NCBI GenBank assembly: GCA_036389295.1
Contig: DASVQB010000043.1
Coordinates: forward strand, 1-33,060
Length of the DNA: 33,060 bases
Source of the DNA: AC-37 sp036389295
Lineage (GTDB): Bacteria > Actinomycetota > Thermoleophilia > Solirubrobacterales > Thermoleophilaceae
Reading direction: 5' to 3'
This document shows positions 22,336-27,158 of this stretch, piece by piece. Position 1 is the first letter of the stretch. Each line of letters begins with the position of its first letter. The translations under genes were made by a program, and so were the position numbers. The notes beneath the pieces were generated by a model. The model saw only the letters and a list, made by a program, of their open reading frames with translations, was not told the DNA's origin and ran no database searches.

Positions 22336-23019
22336 TCAGTCTGTCAGCGGACCGAAACCAGGGCGGGCCTGTGATCCGTAGCGATCGGGGGCAGCCCCGT
22401 GTTGCTCATCCGCCTTAGATTCACCCCTAGCACCATCTGGCCCCTCGAACAGCATCAGGAGGACCGTCATTTCTATGGCCGGGGTGTGCGGAGCTTGAGC
22501 AAGCCGTTCCTCACTGTCTTCCACCACCTTCTCAATCCGCTTGAGAAGCCGCGCCAAGTCGCGAGCGATTGTGCTCCATCCCTTCTCATCTACCCGACCT
22601 GCCGTCCGGCTGTGATGGGTATTGCCTCGATTGAATCCCCCCGCGTCAGCGGCCGTGACGACGTGGCGAATCGTCTGTTGAAGCAAACCATCGTCAACAG
22701 CTCGCTTGACGACTTCCGGCAAGCGAGCCCAGCCGGCATCCGTGATGGTCGGCCTTACCTTGGCCCGGTAGTGGTGCTCAATAGCACCGCGTCTCGCCGT
22801 TCGTCTGACTAGCTCGACGAAACCGAGCGCCGCAAGCTGACGGACGTGGTAGCTGGTGTTCGACAGCGGGGTACCGAGTTCCGCGGCGAGTTCGCTAGGG
22901 CTTGCGGTTCGGTTATCCAGAAGCCCGAGGATCTGGATCCGGAGCGGATGGGCGAAGGCTCTAACGAGCTTCGGATCAGTGATGTCCACTGGCACGGTCG
23001 ACTTGCTTCTCCCGCTCAT
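22336..23019 (-). CDS. ArsR-type winged-helix transcriptional regulator
   Basis: 227 residues. The N-terminal winged HTH covers about 14-95: DPKLVRAFAHPLRIQILGLL, then SPSELAAELGTPLSNTSYHV as the recognition region, and RRTARRGAIEHHYRA as the wing. The C-terminal 130 residues (RLLKRIEKVVEDSEERLAQA and following) are a helical sensing or dimer region of unknown ligand; no metal-binding Cys cluster is seen. The ATG at 23019 has GGAGGAGAG upstream. It is divergent from the hexapeptide minigene array, so it is a candidate regulator of it, by position only. Base composition is less GC-rich than the surrounding core genes. Confidence 0.85.
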   Translation of the reverse strand: MSGRSKSTVPVDITDPKLVRAFAHPLRIQILGLLDNRTASPSELAAELGTPLSNTSYHVRQLAALGFVELVRRTARRGAIEHHYRAKVRPTITDAGWARLPEVVKRAVDDGLLQQTIRHVVTAADAGGFNRGNTHHSRTAGRVDEKGWSTIARDLARLLKRIEKVVEDSEERLAQAPHTPAIEMTVLLMLFEGPDGARGESKADEQHGAAPDRYGSQARPGFGPLTD

Positions 23020-23257
23020 TCCGGTTCGTCTCTCCTCCGTGCTCGTTCGATTGCTCGCCGACGCGACTGTCCTACCAACCGAACCTTGACCGACATGGGC
23101 GACCGCTCAGCGAACTCCCAAGCCACCTGGTCCATCCGACTGGCAACAGCGGCTCAGAAGCCCTGGAGATTTGGTGTGCCAACGCCTTCGCCGGCACTTG
23201 CGGTACGCCGCCAAACATCTGCAGCAGTTTCGCTGATTTCGTTCGAGCACCGCTGAA
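23020..23257. other. Intergenic stretch upstream of the regulator, no gene seen
   Basis: It contains the Shine-Dalgarno of the ArsR-type gene near 23032-23041. Otherwise I see no coding, RNA or repeat signal. GC content falls toward the right, leading into an AT-rich tract at about 23276-23304. Confidence 0.5.
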
Positions 23258-23263
23258 TATGCT
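23258..23263 (+). promoter_or_regulatory. Candidate -10 TATGCT upstream of the minigene array
   Basis: TATGCT, the hexamer seen at 10522, 17810 and 26932, followed by an AT-rich stretch. It lies about 150 bases before minigene 1. No clear -35. Confidence 0.3.
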
Positions 23264-23412
23264 TAGTCTGCGCTTCTATGCATGATTAATGAAACTTTTT
23301 TTAGCGTCTCTACGGTCTACATCCGTGGGCAAGGGTGCCGCCAGCGGTTACCCCAATTTGGGCGCGAGGGGAGCAGTCCAGCAGCCCGACGCACACGAGA
23401 GGAGGCGCGAAC

Positions 23413-23433
23413 GTGATCAGGAAGCTCCGCTAG
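23413..23433 (+). CDS. Minigene 1: hexapeptide MIRKLR
   Basis: GTG-ATC-AGG-AAG-CTC-CGC-TAG. A perfect AGGAGG at 23400-23405 gives 7-base spacing, ideal for initiation. Separated from the other copies by 150 bases. Confidence 0.65.
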   Translation: MIRKLR

Positions 23434-23583
23434 ACCCATGCCGCAGTCACGTTTGGCATGTCGTACTTGCTGTCTAGTCATGGCCGCCGTTCCACGAGGT
23501 CACGTTTCGCCCGCGAGATGGCCTTGACGCGAGCGAGGTGGAGCGGGTAACCGATATGCTAAAAATTAATTGAGGATCGGACC
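23434..23583 (+). other. Spacer between minigenes 1 and 2 with candidate promoter
   Basis: I see no gene here. TATGCT at 23555-23560, followed by the AT-rich stretch AAAAATTAATTG, is a good -10 candidate for copies 2-7. TTGACG at 23524-23529 is 25 bases upstream of it, too far for a standard -35. It is 18 bases from an alternative -10, TAACCG, at 23548-23553. Confidence 0.4.
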
Positions 23584-23604
23584 GTGATTATGAAACTCCG
23601 CTGA
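23584..23604 (+). CDS. Minigene 2: hexapeptide MIMKLR
   Basis: GTG-ATT-ATG-AAA-CTC-CGC-TGA. GAGG at 23572-23575 with 8-base spacing; first of the regularly spaced set. Confidence 0.65.
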   Translation: MIMKLR

Positions 23605-23617
23605 CGGAGGATCGAAC

Positions 23618-23638
23618 GTGATCAACAAGCTTCGGTGA
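23618..23638 (+). CDS. Minigene 3: hexapeptide MINKLR
   Basis: GTG-ATC-AAC-AAG-CTT-CGG-TGA. GGAGG at 23606-23610, 7-base spacing, beginning two bases after the stop of copy 2. Confidence 0.65.
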   Translation: MINKLR

Positions 23639-23652
23639 AGGAGAGATGCGGC

Positions 23653-23673
23653 ATGCTCGGCAAACTGCGCTGA
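23653..23673 (+). CDS. Minigene 4: hexapeptide MLGKLR
   Basis: ATG-CTC-GGC-AAA-CTG-CGC-TGA. AAGGAG at 23638-23643 overlaps the last base of the previous stop; 9-base spacing. Confidence 0.65.
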   Translation: MLGKLR

Positions 23674-23686
23674 AGAGTGATGAAGC

Positions 23687-23707
23687 ATGGTGAGCAGCTG
23701 CGCCGGC
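23687..23707 (+). pseudogene. Degenerate minigene 5
   Basis: ATG-GTG-AGC starts exactly 34 nt after copy 4, and the following AGCTGCGC would read Lys-Leu-Arg if one A were present. The frame is broken and no in-frame stop follows the Arg position. Alternatively, an ATG at 23680 opens a 19-codon frame (MKHGEQLRRRGGAVVAKLR) ending at the stop of minigene 6. Confidence 0.45.
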
Positions 23708-23718
23708 GAGGAGGCGCC

Positions 23719-23739
23719 GTGGTCGCCAAACTGCGCTGA
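23719..23739 (+). CDS. Minigene 6: hexapeptide MVAKLR
   Basis: GTG-GTC-GCC-AAA-CTG-CGC-TGA. AGGAGG at 23709-23714, with a short 4-base spacing. Confidence 0.62.
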   Translation: MVAKLR

Positions 23740-23751
23740 AAGGAGGCGGTC

Positions 23752-23772
23752 GTGATTGTCAGGCTTCGTTGA
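23752..23772 (+). CDS. Minigene 7: hexapeptide MIVRLR
   Basis: GTG-ATT-GTC-AGG-CTT-CGT-TGA. AAAGGAGG ending at 23746, overlapping the end of the previous stop; 5-base spacing. Lys4 is replaced by Arg. Confidence 0.65.
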   Translation: MIVRLR

Positions 23773-23778
23773 CGCCGG

Positions 23779-23797
23779 GTAGCGCGAGACCCGCTAC
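23779..23797 (+). promoter_or_regulatory. Hairpin between minigenes 7 and 8
   Basis: GTAGCG (23779-23784) pairs with CGCTAC (23792-23797) across a 7-nt loop. No U-tract. It may mark the end of the regular block or separate copy 8. Confidence 0.35.
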
Positions 23798-23828
23798 GTA
23801 GGGCGATCACGACGCGGAAGGAGGCTCG

Positions 23829-23849
23829 ATGATCCACAGGCTCCGCTAG
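23829..23849 (+). CDS. Minigene 8: hexapeptide MIHRLR
   Basis: ATG-ATC-CAC-AGG-CTC-CGC-TAG. AAGGAGG at 23818-23824, 4-base spacing. It is 56 bases after copy 7. Confidence 0.65.
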   Translation: MIHRLR

Positions 23850-23900
23850 GTGCCAACAAAGGTCGTGGCTGAGCGACGGCGAGTCTCGCGCGCCGGCGCC

Positions 23901-24383
23901 CTACGCCCGCGGGCGCAGGCCGAAGCCGCGTAGCAGCAGCAGTGCGGATTCGGCCAGGCTGCCGCGGGAGGGCAATAGGCCCAGTTGGATCGCCGCGTCG
24001 TAGAGGTCGAAGAAGCCGCGGGCGCGGCGGACTCGGCCGTCCGCCACGTCCAGGTAGTGGACGCCGGGGACGACCACGAAGCGGCCGCTCGCGGGGATGC
24101 TGCCGAGCTCGCCGCGGTGGGTGCCGAGCAGTCGCCACGGGACGCAGGCGAAGCTGCCCTCGGCCACTGCCTGGCCGGTCGACTCGATGCGCAGGTCGGG
24201 GAATCCCTCGCGCAGGCGAGAAGCGTGGGCGGCGATCGCGTCGAGGCCGTCGAGCGGTTCCCTGACCACCGGATCCTCGTAGCTCACGCCGGCCGAGCAG
24301 CAGGCGGCGAACGAATCGCGCCCGCCCTCGGTCCAGGCTCGCCGCCACAGGCCGGCGAGCCCCTCGACGAGCGACTCGCTCAC
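23901..24383 (-). CDS. SnoaL/NTF2-like protein at the end of the thi operon
   Basis: 160 residues from the GTG at 24383, which overlaps the thiG stop as GTGA. The cone-like NTF2 fold pattern is visible: an N-terminal helix pair (LVEGLAGLWRRAWTEGGRDS), YEDPVVREPLDGLDAIAAHA, then strands FACVPWRLLGTH and RFVVVPGVHYLDVADGRVRR, and ARGFFDLYDAAIQLGLLP. SnoaL-like proteins are isomerases, cyclases or small-ligand binders. Tight coupling to thiG suggests a thiamine-related role, but none is established from the sequence. The frame extends upstream to 24557 only as a shadow of thiG. Confidence 0.8.
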   Translation of the reverse strand: MSESLVEGLAGLWRRAWTEGGRDSFAACCSAGVSYEDPVVREPLDGLDAIAAHASRLREGFPDLRIESTGQAVAEGSFACVPWRLLGTHRGELGSIPASGRFVVVPGVHYLDVADGRVRRARGFFDLYDAAIQLGLLPSRGSLAESALLLLRGFGLRPRA

Positions 24384-25159
24384 CGGAGCTCCGGGATGCC
24401 CTCGAACGGCGTCGACGCCTCCGCGTAGAGCCGGCGGGGAATCCGTCCGGACTCGTGCGCGAGCCGGCCGCTCTCCACGGCGAGGCGCATGGCGCGCGCC
24501 ATGCGCGCCGGATCCTCCGCCCGGGCGACAGCGCTCGCGAGCAGCACCCCGTCGCAACCCGCCTCCATCGCGAGCGCGGCGTCGGACGCGGTCCCGATGC
24601 CGGCGTCCAGGATCACCGGCACCTTCGCGCGCTCCACGATCAGTCGCAGGTTGTACGGGTTGCGGATCCCCATCCCGCTCCCGATCGGCGAGCCGAGCGG
24701 CATCACCGCCGCACAGCCGGCGTCCTCGAGCCGGGCGGCCAGGATCGGGTCGTCGTTCGTGTACGGCAGCACGGTGAAGCCGTCGGCGACGAGGATCTCG
24801 GCGGCGTCGAGCAGCTCGGTGGGGTCCGGGAGCAGCGTGCGGTCGTCGCCGATCACCTCGAGCTTCACCCAGTCGGTGCCGAACGCGTCGCGGGCGAGCT
24901 GGGCTGTGGCGACGGCGTCGCGCGCCGTGAAGCAGCCGGCCGTGTTCGGGAGCAGCTCGCAGCCCGCGCCCTCCAGCACCTCGACGATCGAGCCGCGGCC
25001 GCCGGGGTCGACGCGCCGCAGCGCCAGGGTGGCGATCTCGGCACCGGACGCGGCGATCACCTCGGCCATCGACTCGAGGCTGCGGAAGCCGCCGGTGCCC
25101 ATGATCAGCCGCGACCCGAACGCGCGGCCGGCGATCTCGAGCCCGGCAGCGCTAGCCAC
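24380..25159 (-). CDS. thiG: Thiazole synthase ThiG
   Basis: 259 residues. Builds the thiazole phosphate of thiamine from 1-deoxyxylulose-5-phosphate, dehydroglycine and ThiS-thiocarboxylate. TIM-barrel hallmarks are RLIMGTGGFRSLE, EIATLALRRVDPG, LLPNTAGCFTARDAV, DWVKLEVIGDDRTLLPD with the Schiff-base Lys, VMPLGSPIGSGMGIRNPYNL, VPVILDAGIGTASDAALAME and GCDGVLLASAVARAEDP. The GTG at 25159 overlaps the end of thiS by 8 bases, so the upstream extension to 25273 is not used. Middle of the thiO-thiS-thiG operon, with a SnoaL-like gene coupled behind. Confidence 0.97.
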   Translation of the reverse strand: MASAAGLEIAGRAFGSRLIMGTGGFRSLESMAEVIAASGAEIATLALRRVDPGGRGSIVEVLEGAGCELLPNTAGCFTARDAVATAQLARDAFGTDWVKLEVIGDDRTLLPDPTELLDAAEILVADGFTVLPYTNDDPILAARLEDAGCAAVMPLGSPIGSGMGIRNPYNLRLIVERAKVPVILDAGIGTASDAALAMEAGCDGVLLASAVARAEDPARMARAMRLAVESGRLAHESGRIPRRLYAEASTPFEGIPELR

Positions 25160-25358
25160 CCTGCACCGCCTGCACGACCTCGACTCGCTGGCCGTCGCGC
25201 AGCACCGTGGTGTCCCACTGCGCGCGGGGCACGACCTCGCCGTCGAGCGCGACCGCGACGCCGCGCTCGGCATCGCCCACGCCGCTCTCGGCGACCGCGC
25301 GTGCGGCGGTGCAGCCGTCGGGCAGCTCGACCGGCTCGCCGTTGAGGAGGACGTTCAC
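25152..25358 (-). CDS. thiS: Sulfur-carrier protein ThiS
   Basis: 68 residues from the GTG at 25358. A ubiquitin-like beta-grasp protein: VNVLLNGEPVELPDGCTAAR at the N-terminus, VAVALDGEVVPRAQWD in the middle, and a C-terminal Gly-Gly (VVQAVQGG). The C-terminal Gly is adenylated and thiocarboxylated to donate sulfur to ThiG. The adenylating ThiF is not in the window. The start overlaps the thiO stop as GTGA (25355-25358). Confidence 0.95.
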   Translation of the reverse strand: MNVLLNGEPVELPDGCTAARAVAESGVGDAERGVAVALDGEVVPRAQWDTTVLRDGQRVEVVQAVQGG

Positions 25359-26638
25359 GCGGAGCCTCCGGGAGGGCGGCCGGCGAGGGTGGGCGCGGAG
25401 CCGGACGGCGGGCGCGGAGAAACGGAGCCGGCGGTGGCGGAGCCGGACGGCGCTCGCGGGGTGGCGGAGCCGGCGGGGGCAGAGCCTCCCACAGCCGCCT
25501 CCCGCTCGAACCGCTCGGCGCCGAACGGGGCCAGCTCCGCGGGCACCGGCCCGCCGCAGAGCACGTCGGCGACCGCCGCGCCCGTGAGCGGCGCGAGCAG
25601 GACGCCGTTGCGGTGATGGCCGGTCGCCCACACGAGCCCGTCGGGCTCTCCCGGCCCCACGACCGGCGCGTTGTCCGGCGTCCCGGGCCGCAGCGCCGCG
25701 CCGGCCTCGACGAGCTCCAGCTCGTCCACGTCCGGCAGCGCCTCGCGCGCGTCCTCGAGGAGGCGGTGGACGGCGCCGGCGGTCACCGACGTGTCGAACC
25801 CGCGCTCCTCCATCGTCGCCCCCACCACGACCTCGCCGCTCGCGCGCGGGACGACGTAGCAGCGCAGCGTGCGGATCGTCCGCTCGGCGAGGGGCCCGCC
25901 GTGAGCCGTCGTCCGGAGCCGCAGGATCTGCCCCTTGACCGGCCGCACCGGCGGCGCGCCCGGCGCGAGCGACCCGCTCCAGGCGCCGGCGGCCACCACG
26001 ACGCGGTCGGCCCCGACGACTCCGCCCGCGGTCGCGACGCCCGCGACCGACCCGCCCACGAGCTCGATCCCGGTCACCGAGGCCCCGGACACGACCTCGC
26101 CGCCCTCGTGCTCCACCGCCGCCCGCAGTCCGCGCACCACCGCGCGGGGATCGACCTGGTGGTCGGCCGGCGCGAGCACGCCGCCGGTGAGCCGCGGGGC
26201 GAGGCCCGGCTCGAGCCGCCGGCACTCGCGCCCGGTGAGCCACTCGGCGTCGAGTCCGAGCGAGCGCTGGAACGCGTGCAGGCGCCGGAGCTCCTCGGCG
26301 TCGTCGCGGTCGAGGGCGACGACGAGCGCTCCGGCCTCGCGAAACCCGGTTCCGATCCCCGAGCGCTCCGCCAGCTCGGCGGCGAACGCCGGCCACGCCG
26401 CGGCGCCGGCCAGATTGAGCCGCAGCAGTGCCTCGTGGCCGAAGTCGGCCTCTGTGACGGGGGCGAGCATCCCGGCCGCGGCACCGCTCGCTCCCGAGCC
26501 GGGCCCGTCGCGGTCGAGGACCGCGACCGACAGCCCGCGCTGGGCCGCGCGCCACGCGCACGCGAGGCCCACGATCCCGGCGCCGACGACCGCCACGTCG
26601 TACCGGCGCCTGCTCGGCGCGTCAGCCACTCTCACCAC
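25355..26638 (-). CDS. thiO: Glycine oxidase ThiO with repetitive C-terminal tail
   Basis: 427 residues. FAD-dependent oxidase making dehydroglycine for thiazole synthesis. The FAD Rossmann motif is YDVAVVGAGIVGLACAWRAA near the N-terminus, then GSGASGAAAGMLAPVTEADF, VRPVKGQILRLR, EVVVGATMEERGFD, LRPGTPDNAPVVG and ATGHHRNGVLLAPLTG, all typical of DAO-family ThiO. The last roughly 45 residues are a Ser/Ala/Pro/Gly tail with imperfect 14-residue repeats (PSGSATAGSVSPR, PSGSAPTLAG) beyond the normal family end. GTG start at 26638 (or 26635) with a TAACCT -10-like element upstream. No TPP riboswitch is visible upstream. Confidence 0.93.
   Translation of the reverse strand: MVRVADAPSRRRYDVAVVGAGIVGLACAWRAAQRGLSVAVLDRDGPGSGASGAAAGMLAPVTEADFGHEALLRLNLAGAAAWPAFAAELAERSGIGTGFREAGALVVALDRDDAEELRRLHAFQRSLGLDAEWLTGRECRRLEPGLAPRLTGGVLAPADHQVDPRAVVRGLRAAVEHEGGEVVSGASVTGIELVGGSVAGVATAGGVVGADRVVVAAGAWSGSLAPGAPPVRPVKGQILRLRTTAHGGPLAERTIRTLRCYVVPRASGEVVVGATMEERGFDTSVTAGAVHRLLEDAREALPDVDELELVEAGAALRPGTPDNAPVVGPGEPDGLVWATGHHRNGVLLAPLTGAAVADVLCGGPVPAELAPFGAERFEREAAVGGSAPAGSATPRAPSGSATAGSVSPRPPSGSAPTLAGRPPGGSA
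25395..25452 (-). repeat. 42-nt-period repeat in the thiO tail
   Basis: GCGGAGCCGGACGGCG occurs at 25395-25410 and 25437-25452 (plus-strand map), with further partial copies. It encodes the Ser/Ala/Pro tail of ThiO. Confidence 0.65.
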
Positions 26639-26646
26639 CTGGCGCG

Positions 26647-26652
26647 AGGTTA
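26647..26652 (-). promoter_or_regulatory. -10 element TAACCT for the thi operon
   Basis: Minus-strand TAACCT, 8 bases before the GTG at 26638; no Shine-Dalgarno. Suggests a leaderless thi message, which would leave no room for a leader riboswitch. Confidence 0.5.
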
Positions 26653-26693
26653 GCTCGCGGATGGCGGGCGAGGCGCCGTGGCGGCGCGGCCGG

Positions 26694-26921
26694 CTAGAAC
26701 CGGTCGCGCGGAGGGGGCGGCGCGTCGTACGGCCCGCCGCCGCCGCGCCTGCGGTCGGTCATCGCGAACGTGTACGCGAGCGAGATCACGAGGCCGAGGA
26801 TCCCGATCAGCATCAGGATCGTCCCGACCACCTCGAGGTCGATCTCGTCGATGTCGACCGTCACCGCGTACTTGAGGATCGCCCCGACGGCGATCATGAA
26901 GAGCGACGCGCCGATCGTCAT
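26694..26921 (-). CDS. DUF6458-type small membrane protein
   Basis: 75 residues from the ATG at 26921: MTIGASLFMIAVGAILKYAV, a first membrane helix, then DIDEIDLEVVGTILMLIGIL and GLVISLAYTFAM as the second, and a polar Gly/Pro-rich end. This matches the DUF6458 family, widespread in actinobacteria and of unknown function. An ATG at 26936 would add five residues, but it is itself part of the TATGCT -10 element, so 26921 is preferred. Confidence 0.85.
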   Translation of the reverse strand: MTIGASLFMIAVGAILKYAVTVDIDEIDLEVVGTILMLIGILGLVISLAYTFAMTDRRRGGGGPYDAPPPPRDRF

Positions 26922-26931
26922 GGCCGCGGCC

Positions 26932-26937
26932 AGCATA
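26932..26937 (-). promoter_or_regulatory. -10 element TATGCT for the DUF6458 gene
   Basis: Minus-strand TATGCT, 10 bases before the ATG at 26921. Confidence 0.45.
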
Positions 26938-27018
26938 GAGGAGGCCCCGGGCGCCGCCGCTCGGTGAATGGACGGTTAATCGAGACCGATCCGCGCAACA
27001 ACCTCGCCGGACGGCTGT

Positions 27019-27024
27019 TATGGT
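27019..27024 (+). promoter_or_regulatory. Possible -10 TATGGT for the secreted glycosidase-like gene
   Basis: TATGGT would give a leader of about 130 bases. That leader begins with a 7-bp hairpin (27022-27028 with 27039-27045). I could not match the leader to a known riboswitch. Confidence 0.25.
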
Positions 27025-27158
27025 CGCCGGTCGCTGCGGGCGACCCGTGGGGCCCCGGACAACGGCTCTCACGGTAGGTGGAAAGGCGCCCCGGCCTTCG
27101 GTCGCGCCCCCGCGCGCGGCCTGGCAGGCGAACCCGACCGAGAGACGAGTTTGCACGC

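Larger units (their letters stand above)
23413..23849 (+). other. Array of hexapeptide minigenes (seven intact, one degenerate)
   Basis: Seven reading frames of exactly 21 nt code for MIRKLR, MIMKLR, MINKLR, MLGKLR, MVAKLR, MIVRLR and MIHRLR, each ending in TAG or TGA. An eighth, degenerate copy lies in phase. The consensus is Met-[Ile/Leu/Val]-X-[Lys/Arg]-Leu-Arg. Starts of copies 2 to 7 are 32-35 nt apart, with 12-14 nt between the intact neighbours, and the stop often abuts or overlaps the next Shine-Dalgarno. Codons differ synonymously: Leu5 is CTC, CTT or CTG; Arg6 is CGC, CGG or CGT; Lys4 is AAG or AAA, changing to AGG Arg. Residue 3 differs in every copy. This pattern argues for selection on peptides rather than on DNA or RNA sequence. 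Function unknown. Confidence 0.8.

Noticed and set aside
23259..23285. ATG-CTT-AGT-CTG-CGC frame (Met-Leu-Ser-Leu-Arg-Phe-Tyr-Ala) as another minigene
   Set aside because: It lacks the Lys/Arg residue, does not stop after Arg and has no Shine-Dalgarno; the ATG is part of a TATGCT promoter-like hexamer.
23289..23477. 62-codon frame beginning MKLFLASLRS across minigene 1
   Set aside because: No Shine-Dalgarno, unbiased composition, and it reads through minigene 1 in a different frame. Likely chance.
23584..23772. Regular 34-nt periodicity as a CRISPR array or satellite repeat
   Set aside because: Units differ at many nucleotides while the encoded residues are kept, and there are no identical repeats or spacer structure. 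The periodicity follows Shine-Dalgarno, start and stop signals.
26639..27158. TPP riboswitch upstream of thiO, or another riboswitch before the glycosidase-like gene
   Set aside because: No CUGAGA/thi-box pattern on either strand. The thi -10 element lies only 8 bases before the start, and the 27025-27158 leader matches no aptamer I can recognise.
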